A DNA stretch of 64,000 nucleotides from an uncultured Bacteroidota bacterium (GCA_902790215.1 CADAQX010000020.1:1-64000), one strand, 5' to 3'. Numbered from the stretch's first letter, positions 25,588-34,657 are shown. Notes: generated by a model not told the origin, from the letters alone. Made by a program: numbers and translations.

Positions 25588-26181
25588 ATGGTGGGATTCC
25601 TCATCCAGTTGCTGCTGGAACAGCTCACTCGCGGTGCCGAACATGGCCACAACCACTGTCCCTGCTGTGAAGAAGAGGCCGAGGCGCATGAACACCACCA
25701 CGCCCATCACGCCCATCAGGGACACTGCCACAACAATTCCGTGCACCCCGTCACCGGGCTGCTCATCGGCCTCTGCATACACGCCTTTCTCGAAGGCATG
25801 CCGCTAGTCGACCTCGACGGCGACATACACCAAGGCCTCCTCTATGGCATCGTCCTCCACAACATACCCATTGCCCTTGTGCTTGTCGGACTCTTTATCA
25901 ACAACCGATACAGCTTCTGGCGTTCCTTCCTCCTACTCCTTGTCTTCGCCGTCATGACACCTCTCGGCTCGCTCCTCAACCTCTGCCTACTGCCGCCCGA
26001 CGAAATGCTCCAAAGCCTCATCATGGGCGTCGTTGTGGGCATATTGCTGCATGTGGCCGTCAGCATCCTTTTCGACCACGACCATAATAACTTTACCGTC
26101 ACCAAACTCCTGCTCATCCTCATTGCCTTCGTCGCCGCCTACTTCACCCCCGGCTGCCCCGAAATCTATCCCCTATTCTGA
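25588..26181 (+). CDS. ZIP family metal transporter (start unresolved; coding continues upstream to ~25360)
   Basis: From the first standard start (ATG 25588) the protein has 197 residues. It has a His/Cys/Glu-rich cytosolic loop (residues ~18-50) and the ZIP metal-site helices (IHAFLEGMPLV near 62, LHNIPIALVLVG near 90), plus two more helices. The same frame is open upstream and clearly codes ZIP TM1-TM3 (FYALIVAGIILWVALIPGG, then ITIFGGAFLFASCFINLVPH), back to a TAG at ~25345. No ATG, GTG or TTG lies in that stretch, and it abuts and partly overlaps the SRP RNA 3' end. Either a rare start (ATA, ATC or CTG) is used, or the gene has lost its start. Likely zinc or other divalent metal. Confidence 0.75.
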   Translation: MVGFLIQLLLEQLTRGAEHGHNHCPCCEEEAEAHEHHHAHHAHQGHCHNNSVHPVTGLLIGLCIHAFLEGMPLVDLDGDIHQGLLYGIVLHNIPIALVLVGLFINNRYSFWRSFLLLLVFAVMTPLGSLLNLCLLPPDEMLQSLIMGVVVGILLHVAVSILFDHDHNNFTVTKLLLILIAFVAAYFTPGCPEIYPLF

Positions 26182-26189
26182 ACTCGTAA

Positions 26190-26259
26190 ATTCGTTGTCC
26201 GTTGATAAGTTGATAAGTTTATCCGACTCGCAACATATCAACATATCAACATATCAACA
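26190..26259 (+). repeat. Family A hairpin repeat, copy 2
   Basis: Begins TTCGTTGTCCGTTGATAAG eight nt after the ZIP stop, same orientation as that gene. The second arm has three ATATCAAC units. It is followed by an AACACATTAACACATTC array (family F) up to the prfB start. Confidence 0.88.
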
Positions 26260-26279
26260 AAACACATTAACACATTCAA

Positions 26280-27392
26280 ATGACCACCGCCGAAACAATC
26301 AAAGACCTCCTGACCCGCACCGAAGCCCTGCGCCGCTACCTCAATATCGACAGCCTTGTCTCCCAAATCTCCGAAGAAGAGAAACAGACCGAGGCACCCG
26401 ACTTCTGGAACGACCCCAAAGCAGCCCAGCTCACCATGAAGAAAATCCAGTCCAAGAAATCCTGGGTCAACGCCTTCCGTGAGGTGGAAAGCAGTTGCGG
26501 CGACCTCTCCGTGCTGGGCGAGTTCTTCGACAGCGGCGATGCCACCGAAGAGGAAGTTCTCGAACAGATAGCCATCACTCAGCCACTCGTCGAAGCCCTC
26601 GAGCTGAAGAATATGCTGCAAGGCGAGAGCGACCACTTCGATGCCGTCCTATCCATCAATGCCGGAGCCGGCGGCGTCGAAGCGCAGGACTGGGCCGAAA
26701 TGCTCATGCGCATGTACACCCGCTACGCCGAAACCCACAACTACCATGTGGCCATCTCCAACATCCTCGACGGCGAAGGTGCCGGCATCAAGAGCGTCAC
26801 CATGCAGATTGAAGGCGACTACGCCTATGGATACCTCAAGAGCGAAACCGGAGTCCACCGTCTCGTCCGCGTCAGCCCCTTCAACGCCCAGGGCAAACGC
26901 ATGACCTCCTTTGCCTCCGTCAGCGTCACGCCATTGGTCGACGACACCATCGAGGTAGTCGTGGACATGTCGCGCCTCAGCTGGGACACCTTCCGCAGCG
27001 GCGGCGCCGGTGGGCAGAACGTCAACAAAGTCGAGAGCGGCGTGCGCCTGCGCTACCAATACAAAGACCCCTACACCGGCGAAGAAGAGGAAATCCTCAT
27101 CGAGAACACCGAGACCCGCGACCAGCCCAAAAACAAAGAGAACGCCATGCGACTCCTCCGCTCACAGCTCTACGAGCGCGAACTGCGCCATCGCATGGAG
27201 GAGCAGGCCAAAATCAAGGCCAGCCAAAAGAAAATCGAATGGGGCTCGCAGATACGCAGCTACGTCATGGACGACCGCCGCGTCAAAGACCACCGCACCA
27301 ACTACCAGACCGGCGACGTCACCGGCGTCATGGACGGCAAGATAGACAACTTCATCAAAGCCTACCTAATGCAGTTCGGCGCCGAAAACTAA
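26280..27392 (+). CDS. prfB: Peptide chain release factor 2
   Basis: Recognises UGA and UAA stop codons and releases the peptide. 370 residues. The SPF discriminator tripeptide (VRVSPFNAQGKRM near 198) and the catalytic GGQ (SGGAGGQNVNKVESG near 240-254) are both present. The programmed frameshift common in prfB near codon 25 is absent: the region LRRYLNIDS is read straight through with no in-frame TGA. A family B repeat follows 3 nt after the stop. Confidence 0.96.
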   Translation: MTTAETIKDLLTRTEALRRYLNIDSLVSQISEEEKQTEAPDFWNDPKAAQLTMKKIQSKKSWVNAFREVESSCGDLSVLGEFFDSGDATEEEVLEQIAITQPLVEALELKNMLQGESDHFDAVLSINAGAGGVEAQDWAEMLMRMYTRYAETHNYHVAISNILDGEGAGIKSVTMQIEGDYAYGYLKSETGVHRLVRVSPFNAQGKRMTSFASVSVTPLVDDTIEVVVDMSRLSWDTFRSGGAGGQNVNKVESGVRLRYQYKDPYTGEEEEILIENTETRDQPKNKENAMRLLRSQLYERELRHRMEEQAKIKASQKKIEWGSQIRSYVMDDRRVKDHRTNYQTGDVTGVMDGKIDNFIKAYLMQFGAEN

Positions 27393-27395
27393 TGA

Positions 27396-27487
27396 ATTAT
27401 TGCTTGAATGCTTGATTGTGTTAATTCCTGAGTGGCTGGCGCAGTCAAATCACTCAAGCGCTCAAGCAATCAGACAATCAAGCAATC
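27396..27487 (+). repeat. Family B hairpin repeat, copy 3
   Basis: ATTATTGCTTGAATGCTTG start, CTGGCGCAG loop, and a second arm of CAAGCAATCAGACAATC units. Nearly identical to the copy at 4184. It lies between convergent prfB and the LytTR gene and may act as a terminator for both. Confidence 0.9.
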
Positions 27488-27494
27488 ATTTGTT

Positions 27495-28259
27495 TTATTG
27501 GGTGTACCAGGTTTTGAACTCCGGTACGCGGGCTTTGCTTATGATGATGCGGTCGGGAGTGGGGACGGCGAGGGTCAGCGCAAGTTTGCCGATGGGCCAA
27601 ACGGAGATTTCTTTGATGGCCCTGTGGGCAACGATATACTGGCGGTTGGCACGAAAAAAGAGGGCGGGGTCGAGTTGCTCCATGATGAGGTCGAGAGGTT
27701 TGTCGATGGTGTGCTGCTGGCCGCCCAGCAGGAGGGCGCGGGTGAGTTTGTCCTCGATATAGAGACAGGCAATCTGGCTTATCTCGACGGGGACAAGTTT
27801 GTCAAGGTGGGGGATGAGAAAGTGTGAACGGTAGTGCTTGAACGAGGATGCGAGCGCCGCTGCGGGGACAGGCGGCGGCGGTGAGGTAAGGTTTTCGAGC
27901 TTGTCGAGGGCACGGCGCAGGTCGTCCAGCCCGATGGGTTTGAGGAGATAGTCAATGCTGTTGACCTTGAAGGCCTGTAGGGCGTATTGGTCGTAGGCGG
28001 TGGTGAAGATAATGGGGCAGGTGATATCCACTTGGTCGAAGATGTGGAAGGCGAGGCCATCGGCCAGGTGAATGTCCATAAAGCAAAGGTCGGGATAAGG
28101 GTCTGCGGAAGAAGATGTCGAATTGCTAAAATATTCGACGCTCTCCTCTATGCTCTGTATGACGGCGAGGACGTTGAACTGGGGCGACAGCTGGGCGAGC
28201 GTGCGCTGGAGGTGCTGCGCGGCCACAATCTCGTCTTCGATGATGAGGATGTTTTTCAT
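27495..28259 (-). CDS. LytTR family response regulator
   Basis: 254 residues: receiver domain (residues 1-~120, IIEDEIVAAQHL, phospho-acceptor Asp in DLCFMDIHLADG near 55, TAYDQYALQAFKVNSIDYLL) and a C-terminal LytTR DNA-binding domain (YIEDKLTRALLLGG, FRANRQYIVAHRAI). It follows the sensor kinase by 7 nt and pairs with it. The two probably regulate the export operon just upstream on the same strand. Confidence 0.94.
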   Translation of the reverse strand: MKNILIIEDEIVAAQHLQRTLAQLSPQFNVLAVIQSIEESVEYFSNSTSSSADPYPDLCFMDIHLADGLAFHIFDQVDITCPIIFTTAYDQYALQAFKVNSIDYLLKPIGLDDLRRALDKLENLTSPPPPVPAAALASSFKHYRSHFLIPHLDKLVPVEISQIACLYIEDKLTRALLLGGQQHTIDKPLDLIMEQLDPALFFRANRQYIVAHRAIKEISVWPIGKLALTLAVPTPDRIIISKARVPEFKTWYTQ

Positions 28260-28266
28260 GGTGAGG

Positions 28267-29346
28267 TCAGATTAAGGGAATGTCGACAATGAAATGGGTG
28301 TCGGTTTGGGTGATGGCGATGGGAGTATGGTAAAGGAGGTCGTAGCGGAGTGAGAGGTTGCCGAGGCCGACGGTGTTGCCCGACTCGCTGTCGGTCTTAG
28401 GCTGGAGGGGGTTGGACACGCGCAGCAGTGGATGCGGCGATTGAGGCGTGGGTGCGACGGTGAGGATGGTGACGGTGAGAGGGTGGCGCTGGGAGATGAC
28501 ATTGTGTTTGATGGCGTTCTCGACAAGAAGCTGGAGGCTGATGGGAGGCATGTGGAGGGATAGGTATTGGGGCGAGATGTTCTCGTCGATATGAAGGTTG
28601 CTGCCGTGGCGAATCTGCATCATGTAGATGTAGGAGTGGGTGAAGGCAAGCTCCTGTTCGAGGGTTACCTCCTTGGTGTCCTGCATGGAGTAGCGGAAAG
28701 TAGCGGCAAGTTGCTGGAGGTAGTTGTGGGCGTTGCCGTCGTCGGTGCCGATGAGGCCATCGAGGGTGTTGAGGGAGTTAAAGAGGAAGTGGGGACTGAT
28801 TTGCTGCTGGAGGGTCTGGTAGCGGGTGAGAATGTTTTCGGACTGGAGCTGCTCGTTTTCAAGGACAAGCTGCTGACGGCGCGTGACGTTGTTGAGGAGG
28901 AGGGAGACAAGCGAGGAGATAAGTGCCGAAGCACCGTTGGCGATGAGGGTGATGGCAAATGTATTGGAGGTGTTGCCGACACCATAGATGGCTGTTTCAG
29001 TATGGAACGAGAGTAGGGTGAAAAGGGCAGCGATGGCAAGCGAACCAGCGAGACAGGAGGCCATAAGGGCAGAGGATTTGAGTCCGCAACGGATAAGCCA
29101 GAAATTGAAGATATAGAGAGGGATGAAAAGCAGGACGTTGGCGAGAAGGATGAAGGGTATGTGGAAAGTAGGTTCGAGGGTATGAGTAGTTGGCGAGAAG
29201 GCTCCGAGAACCATCACCACGGTAAGAATGAGGGCGGAGGCGAGGGCAATCCACAGGGCGCGTGTGGTGCGGTAGAGCTGGATGGAGTGGATGGTGGTAA
29301 TCCACTTACGGAGCGGGCGGGGAGGGATGTTTGCGTGGTGTTTCAT
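28267..29346 (-). CDS. LytS-like sensor histidine kinase (His_kinase family)
   Basis: 359 residues. Four or more hydrophobic segments lie between ~30 and 165, then a coiled-coil and the His_kinase motif QQISPHFLFNSLNTLDGL near 188-205. The HATPase domain follows (LLVENAIKHNVI; NTVGLGNLSLRYDLLY). It is the partner of the LytTR regulator. A -7 box (29387-29394) just upstream suggests that the pair can be transcribed apart from the ABC genes. Confidence 0.92.
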   Translation of the reverse strand: MKHHANIPPRPLRKWITTIHSIQLYRTTRALWIALASALILTVVMVLGAFSPTTHTLEPTFHIPFILLANVLLFIPLYIFNFWLIRCGLKSSALMASCLAGSLAIAALFTLLSFHTETAIYGVGNTSNTFAITLIANGASALISSLVSLLLNNVTRRQQLVLENEQLQSENILTRYQTLQQQISPHFLFNSLNTLDGLIGTDDGNAHNYLQQLAATFRYSMQDTKEVTLEQELAFTHSYIYMMQIRHGSNLHIDENISPQYLSLHMPPISLQLLVENAIKHNVISQRHPLTVTILTVAPTPQSPHPLLRVSNPLQPKTDSESGNTVGLGNLSLRYDLLYHTPIAITQTDTHFIVDIPLI

Positions 29347-29386
29347 AATGCGGCAGGCAAGGATGAAGGGTGTGATTTTCGAACTG

Positions 29387-29394
29387 CAAAGATA
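29387..29394 (-). promoter_or_regulatory. -7 box for the kinase/regulator pair
   Basis: TATCTTTG on the minus strand (CAAAGATA on plus), 41 nt before the kinase start and downstream of the ABC permease stop. Confidence 0.55.
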
Positions 29395-29413
29395 CGAGTT
29401 TATTTTTACATAA

Positions 29414-30661
29414 TCACGACTTCCGGTATTTTTTTATAAACCGGAGGGAGGCACAGGCCGTACAGAAATAGACGAGCACCTGAACCCAAAGCGTCATGTA
29501 TTCGTGGCGCACTTCGGCAAGGGTGGCGCCCATGGTACTGATGCGCACAAAGCCTTGGATACCGGGTGTGGAGGGGAAGATATGGCTGAAGAGGTACCAG
29601 AACCGAGGCATGTTGGACTGCGGCCACACCATGCCAGAGAGGAAGAAGAGGATAACACTGAAGAAGACGCAGCAGAGAACGCCTGACATTTTTTGGCGGA
29701 CAAATAGGTTGCCGAAACTCATGCCAAAGAGGGTGACGGAGAGGATGAAGGGCAAGAGGAAGACCAGTATATGGCGCAGGGATCCGAGTTGCGGCATATT
29801 GAACCAGTGTGGGATAAGCCAGAGGTCGATAAGTGTGATAGGAATGTAGAGGAGGACGAAACAGAGAGTACGGCCAATGGTGACTCGGTGGATGCTGTGG
29901 TTGCGGAGACGGGGCGGGATGAGACGCAGGGCGCGGTGGTTCTCGTTGGCATCGCCGCACAGGATAAGAATGCCGATGAAGAGGGTTTGGTGGACGATGA
30001 GCATGAGCAGCGCTGGGAGAAAGAAACTGGAGAAACCGCCTGCGGGGTTGTAGAGCTTGACGTCATCGTAGGCTACAGGTTGCACAAGGTCGGAGGCCTG
30101 CTGACCGGTAATGCCTGTAAGGGCGTAGCGTTGCAGCTCGATGGTGTGCATCTCGTCGATGAGGACGTTGTTGCCACCCAGGAGGGCGTTTTTGTAGTAG
30201 AGGAAAGAGCTCATGTCGCACATGACAGCAACGCGTGCGGTGCGCAGCGAGGCCAGACGGGTGCCGTAGTCGTGCGGGAAATAAAAGATGGCATGGATGC
30301 TGTGGTTGTTCATCAGATGCCTGGCTTCAGCCAGGTTGCAACAATGATAAGCCACTTCAATTTCGGGGGTAGATTCGAGTTTGTGGATGAAACGGTGACT
30401 TGCCTCGCAGTCGGAGTCGTCGACAACGGCCACGGGGAGGTTGATGACGGTTTCTTTATAGTATACCGAGCAGAAGATGAGTGGATAGAGCAGGGTGGCT
30501 ATGAAGAAGACCAACATGACCATGGGGTCGGAAAAGATGCGCCGCACCTCGGCACTGAACACTTGCCAGATGTCGAGCAGCGCAGTTTTTACACTGAGTT
30601 TTTTGCGGTCGTGAGACGGCTGAAGCGGATGCCGGTTGCTGGAAAGGTCGGAGGTATTCAT
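29414..30661 (-). CDS. ABC-2 type transporter permease (second of pair)
   Basis: 415 residues with the ABC2_membrane_3 layout. TM1 is near 47-66 (MVLVFFIATLLYPLIFCSVY). A large periplasmic domain (70-215, AVVDDSDCEASHRF) precedes five C-terminal helices that include LSGMVWPQSNMPRFWYLFSH. It overlaps the preceding permease gene by 4 nt. Related to YhhJ/YbhS-type exporters that work with an HlyD adaptor. No ATPase gene is found in the operon. Confidence 0.9.
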   Translation of the reverse strand: MNTSDLSSNRHPLQPSHDRKKLSVKTALLDIWQVFSAEVRRIFSDPMVMLVFFIATLLYPLIFCSVYYKETVINLPVAVVDDSDCEASHRFIHKLESTPEIEVAYHCCNLAEARHLMNNHSIHAIFYFPHDYGTRLASLRTARVAVMCDMSSFLYYKNALLGGNNVLIDEMHTIELQRYALTGITGQQASDLVQPVAYDDVKLYNPAGGFSSFFLPALLMLIVHQTLFIGILILCGDANENHRALRLIPPRLRNHSIHRVTIGRTLCFVLLYIPITLIDLWLIPHWFNMPQLGSLRHILVFLLPFILSVTLFGMSFGNLFVRQKMSGVLCCVFFSVILFFLSGMVWPQSNMPRFWYLFSHIFPSTPGIQGFVRISTMGATLAEVRHEYMTLWVQVLVYFCTACASLRFIKKYRKS

Positions 30662-31830
30662 GACAGTTGTTTTTTATTGAGGTTGAGATCCATCATCTTG
30701 GCACCGATGAGGAAAACAAGTCCGAAAAGGAGCAGGCTGACAATGGACGACCAGCACTGGTCGAGACCGTTGCCAAAAATGGCGATGTCGCGGTAGGCAA
30801 GATAATAGTGACGGATGGGATAGAGCCAGCTGAGACTATCGAAGAAATGAGGCATGGCCTCGACGGGGAAGGAGAAGCCGCTGAGGGAGAAGCTGAGTGC
30901 CGCATAGACGGCACAGATGCCCATGGCAAGCGGCGGGTCGGGGATGCATCCGGAGATGAGCACACCGGCACACTGGGCGGCAGGTATTAGCAAGAGGCTG
31001 ACGAGAACCATGAGAAGCCAGTTCCCGTTCATGGGGAAGTGAATGAAACCAAACATGACGAGATTGGCCAGAAGCACGAGGAAGGAGTAGTGAACCGTAT
31101 AGGGGAAGAGTTTGCCGAGGAGTGCTTTGACGGTATTGTTGCCACTTTTTCTCATCCAGTTGCGCAGAGTCCGTTCCTGCCGTTCGCGACCGATGAGATA
31201 GACTGTATGGAGTTGAGAGATAAATGCAATGATAGCCGGGATGAGTGTGGACATGAGATAGATGCGATAGTTGGTCCAGGGGTTGCCGATGGGATGGGTG
31301 TCGAGTTCGACAGGCATAATGAGTCCCATGATTTGCTCCTCGTCATAGCCTTTTTTGCGAAGAATCTCACGCTGGACGGCACCGGAAGCCAACATGCCCA
31401 TAGTGGCCAGTTGTTTGTAGCTGAGGGTTCCTGCAAGGAGGTAAGCATTGTTGGAGTAGAGACCGAAATGGGGTGCGTGGAACTGGAGAAGTTCGTTGTA
31501 AGTGTCGGGAGGGATTTCGAAGAAGGCGAAAATCTCACCGCGCTGCATGGCTTTTCGGGCCTCGGCATGGTTGTCGTAAACGGCCTCGACATGAACACCC
31601 TGGGTGGCATTGAGTTCGTGGCAGAGACGGCGCGAGAGGTAGCTGTGGTCCATATCCACCACACCTATAGGCATCCGTTGAGGCAGCCCTTCCTGCATCA
31701 TGGTGGCGAAAAAGATGAAGGAAAAGACGATACCGAGGGTGAGGATGACGAGGTAGCGGGGGTTGAACTGGATGCGGCGCAATTCGCGGAGCATCACTCT
31801 TAATGTAGGGTTATTTGCTTTGTTCTGCAT
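30658..31830 (-). CDS. ABC-2 type transporter permease (first of pair)
   Basis: 390 residues. TM1 is near 24-44 (RYLVILTLGIVFSFIFFATM). A periplasmic domain opens with the typical PIGVVDMDHSYLSRRLCHEL, then come five helices (FSLSGFSFPVEAMPHFFDSL near the end). Same family as the next gene; the two probably form a heterodimer. It lies ~230 nt after the HlyD adaptor gene, and that gap is filled with repeats E and A. Confidence 0.9.
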   Translation of the reverse strand: MQNKANNPTLRVMLRELRRIQFNPRYLVILTLGIVFSFIFFATMMQEGLPQRMPIGVVDMDHSYLSRRLCHELNATQGVHVEAVYDNHAEARKAMQRGEIFAFFEIPPDTYNELLQFHAPHFGLYSNNAYLLAGTLSYKQLATMGMLASGAVQREILRKKGYDEEQIMGLIMPVELDTHPIGNPWTNYRIYLMSTLIPAIIAFISQLHTVYLIGRERQERTLRNWMRKSGNNTVKALLGKLFPYTVHYSFLVLLANLVMFGFIHFPMNGNWLLMVLVSLLLIPAAQCAGVLISGCIPDPPLAMGICAVYAALSFSLSGFSFPVEAMPHFFDSLSWLYPIRHYYLAYRDIAIFGNGLDQCWSSIVSLLLFGLVFLIGAKMMDLNLNKKQLS

Positions 31831-31842
31831 GATGCCAAGAGT

Positions 31843-31941
31843 GTTGAAGGGTTAAAGGGTTTGAGGGATTGAAGGTTTGAGGGTTAAAGGGCCTAAAGGT
31901 TTAAGGGATTGAGGGACTGAAGGACTGAAGGGTTGAGGGTT
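31843..31941 (-). repeat. Family E repeat array (CCCTCAA-type 8-nt units)
   Basis: On the minus strand this is a string of CCCTCAAC, CCTTCAGT and CCCTTTAA units. It shares the exact 19-mer CCCTCAAACCCTTTAACCC (plus-strand 31849-31867) with the dnaG linker coding sequence at 2089-2107. Confidence 0.85.
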
Positions 31942-31942
31942 T

Positions 31943-32005
31943 ATATGTTGATACGTTGATATGTTGATATGATGCGAGCCATATAAACTTATCAACTTAT
32001 CAACG
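31943..32005 (-). repeat. Family A hairpin repeat, copy 3
   Basis: On the minus strand: CCGTTGATAAGTTGATAAG, a loop with GGCTCGCATC, then ATATCAAC units. It lies downstream of the HlyD gene in that gene's orientation and directly precedes the family E array. Confidence 0.88.
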
Positions 32006-32061
32006 GCATACAATAACACACTAAAACCTTCCTCCCCTAAAACCATTAAACTTTAAAACCT

Positions 32062-33054
32062 TTAATATTTGGTGTCGCTGATAATGGCCGTCATTCCGGG
32101 ACGGAGGCCGTCGATTTTTTCTTGGGGAACGGCTTTGACATCGAAACTCTTCACATCGTATTGGCCATTGGTCTTGGTGGCACGCCAAGTGGCGTAGCTT
32201 GCCATCGCCTGGACTTTGCGGACATTGCAAGTGTATGTCTGTTCGCCGAGAGCGGGGATGTTCACTTCGATGGTGGCGCCGCTGTGGATGTCCTTAAGAA
32301 GGTCTTCGCGCACGGCGAATGTCATCCACGTGTCGCTCATGTCGAGGATGGAAACCACCGGGGAGCCAGTGCCGATGAGGTCGCCCATCTTGGCATAGAC
32401 CTCGACGACTTCGCCATCGCACGGGGCGATGAGGTAGCTGTCGTTCTTGTAGCTCTGAACCTCGGCCACGGCACCGCCAGCCTGATTGACAAGAGCGGCG
32501 GCGGCATCGATGTCCTCGCGCTGAGCGCCTTCCTTAGCCATGAGATACTGCTGCTCGGCAGCGGCGCAGTCGGCTTGTGCCACTTTGTATTTGGCATCGA
32601 CCTCGTCGAATTTCTGGGCGGAGACGACGCCTTTTTCATAAAGGCCTTTCACCCTGTCGTAGGATTTGCCGTAAACATCGACGGCAGCCTTGGCTTTCTG
32701 CCACACTTGGTAGGCCATCTGGATTTGCTGTTCGCGAGCGCCGTGCTGGGCTTTCTGACTTTGTGCAGATGCGGCACTGCGGACTGCGGTGGCTTGCATC
32801 ATCTTGGCATCGATTTGGGGGCTGTTGATGTGGGCGAGGGTGTCGCCGGCTTTCACCATGTCGCCCTCGTGGACATAGATTTGGTCAATACGGCCGGGGA
32901 CTTTGTTGCTGACACGGTATTCGGAAGCATCGACTTCGCCCATGAGTATTTCCTTCTGTGGATGGATGGCCACCAAGCCAGCCAGTGCTACAATTACTAC
33001 CAACCCGATGATGACGGCGAGGCCGGAGAGTAGGGATTTGTTTGTTTCTTTCAT
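32062..33054 (-). CDS. HlyD family efflux adaptor
   Basis: 330 residues from ATG 33054, which is preferred because the longer frame runs back into the TolC gene. One N-terminal membrane helix (GLAVIIGLVVIVALAGLVAI), a lipoyl half (SNKVPGRIDQIYVHEGDMVK), a coiled-coil hairpin (~75-165), a second lipoyl half (APCDGEVVEVYAKMGDLI) and a beta-barrel domain. It connects the ABC-2 permeases to TolC. 16 nt after the TolC stop. Confidence 0.93.
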   Translation of the reverse strand: MKETNKSLLSGLAVIIGLVVIVALAGLVAIHPQKEILMGEVDASEYRVSNKVPGRIDQIYVHEGDMVKAGDTLAHINSPQIDAKMMQATAVRSAASAQSQKAQHGAREQQIQMAYQVWQKAKAAVDVYGKSYDRVKGLYEKGVVSAQKFDEVDAKYKVAQADCAAAEQQYLMAKEGAQREDIDAAAALVNQAGGAVAEVQSYKNDSYLIAPCDGEVVEVYAKMGDLIGTGSPVVSILDMSDTWMTFAVREDLLKDIHSGATIEVNIPALGEQTYTCNVRKVQAMASYATWRATKTNGQYDVKSFDVKAVPQEKIDGLRPGMTAIISDTKY

Positions 33055-33070
33055 ATTGAGTATCGATTTG

Positions 33071-34546
33071 TTATTGATTAATTCCCATGGCTTGACGAAG
33101 ATAGACACGACTCATGGCTATCTCTATTTGAGCGTCGACGACCTCGCTTTGAGCGGACAGCCAAGCAGTCTGGGCGGCCATGAGGTCGCTGCTGCTGCAC
33201 ACACCGGCCTGGAAACTCTCGTTGGCAAGCTTGAGGTTCTCCTCGGCATTGTCGAGGTTGCTTTGCGCTTGTGTCAGCTTTTTGAAGGCCAAGGTCAGTT
33301 CGTAGCTGAGTTTGTTTACCTGAAGTTCTATCAAATCCTGAGCTTCTTCGATCTGGTATGCCACTTCGCGGCGCTTGGCCTTGGCGGCCTTGAGCGCATA
33401 GAAACTGCCTGGATGGGCGATGGGGATGTTGACCGCCAGGCCGGCCATGAGGGAGCCGTTGAATTCGTTCTTGAAACCGTCGAAGATGTTGGGGTTGGAG
33501 AAGAGATAGCCAGCAGTCAGTCCGATATTGGGCATCAACGTGGAGCGGGCGATTCGGACACCTTGCTGTGCAATACTGTCGCTTATGTGAAGCATCTTCA
33601 TCTCGCTGCGACGGCTGTAGATGTTGTCCATGTTGATGCTTTCGGGGACAGACGACCCTTCGGCAAAGGAGGTGAGCCCCTCGTCGGCAACAGTGAAGAC
33701 TGTGTCGAGAGGCATGCCACAGCGTTGGGCCAGCAACATTTTTGCAAGGAGCAGGCCGTTGGTGGCTTTGGTGAGATTCATCTGAGCCTCGTTGAGTTTC
33801 ACCCGGACACGGGTGAGGTCTCCCTGTGTGGCGACATCGGCCTTGACCATCTCGTCAACGTTGTTGTAAAGCGTCTGCAGGAGGGCGGCATATTTTTCCG
33901 CCACCTCTTTTTTATGCTGAATGGAAACCACCTGCCAGTAGGCTTCGTCGACTGCGACAAGGGTTGCCTCGCGCTGTTGGTCGTATGCAACTCCCGAGAG
34001 GCTGTTGGTCAACCTTGCGGTGCGATAGAGTGCCAACAGTTTGCCACCCATAAAGAGGGGCTGGGTGACGGTGACCGTCCCGAGAGCTACAGTGTGGGTG
34101 TTGAGTTCAAGTGCATCGGTGATTCGTTGTCCGGCATTATTCAGCGCATTCTCGATACGGGTGTTGTGCAGGATGTTGTCGACGGCAGGGCCCACCACAT
34201 CGCTGTTCAAACCGAGGTTGGAAAGTTCGTCGGTGATGGCTTGGTTGATATTGCTTTGGACATTGGTTCCCATAGAGTTGATTTCGTCACGCTGCTCTTT
34301 GCTGAGTAGGTTGACCTCTTTCTGCATCCAGGAATATGTACCGTTGGCACTCACTTTGGGGAGCATTTGCCAAAGCGCCACTTTTTCCAGCGCCGCGGTT
34401 TCGGCACGTTTGGTTTCGGCACGTTTCAGTCCTTTATTGGCCTCGAGGGCACGTTGGCGACACGCTGACAGCGTGACGCATTGCTGTGCCGAGAGAAGCA
34501 TAGGAATAAAACACAAGATTAATAATGTCAATGTTTTGCGTATCAT
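33071..34546 (-). CDS. TolC family outer membrane protein
   Basis: 491 residues from ATG 34546, which starts a clean signal peptide (LTLLILCFIPMLLSAQ). Two OEP halves with long helices follow (LSACRQRALEANKGLKRAET; LANESFQAGVCSSSDLMAAQ). It is the first gene of the minus-strand export operon TolC-HlyD-ABC2-ABC2. A -7 box lies 22 nt upstream of the ATG, which excludes the longer frame that opens at 34588. Confidence 0.93.
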   Translation of the reverse strand: MIRKTLTLLILCFIPMLLSAQQCVTLSACRQRALEANKGLKRAETKRAETAALEKVALWQMLPKVSANGTYSWMQKEVNLLSKEQRDEINSMGTNVQSNINQAITDELSNLGLNSDVVGPAVDNILHNTRIENALNNAGQRITDALELNTHTVALGTVTVTQPLFMGGKLLALYRTARLTNSLSGVAYDQQREATLVAVDEAYWQVVSIQHKKEVAEKYAALLQTLYNNVDEMVKADVATQGDLTRVRVKLNEAQMNLTKATNGLLLAKMLLAQRCGMPLDTVFTVADEGLTSFAEGSSVPESINMDNIYSRRSEMKMLHISDSIAQQGVRIARSTLMPNIGLTAGYLFSNPNIFDGFKNEFNGSLMAGLAVNIPIAHPGSFYALKAAKAKRREVAYQIEEAQDLIELQVNKLSYELTLAFKKLTQAQSNLDNAEENLKLANESFQAGVCSSSDLMAAQTAWLSAQSEVVDAQIEIAMSRVYLRQAMGINQ

Positions 34547-34567
34547 GTTGTACTTTTTTTGATGATG

Positions 34568-34575
34568 CAAAAGTA
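34568..34575 (-). promoter_or_regulatory. -7 box for the TolC-HlyD-ABC export operon
   Basis: TACTTTTG on the minus strand (CAAAAGTA on plus), 22 nt upstream of the TolC start. The -33 element is weak. Confidence 0.55.
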
Positions 34576-34657
34576 CATACATTATCAAGAGTGGGACGGG
34601 GATAGCTGTCCCAACCGCCCAAAATGGAGGTTGAAATGAACAAAAGGGAGCCTGAAA

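Noticed and set aside
29771..30796. 341-codon plus-strand frame opposite the ABC-2 permeases
   Set aside because: Highly acidic composition without motifs; the minus strand encodes clear membrane proteins in operon.
32903..34309. 468-codon plus-strand frame opposite the HlyD and TolC genes
   Set aside because: Antisense shadow; both minus-strand genes are well supported.
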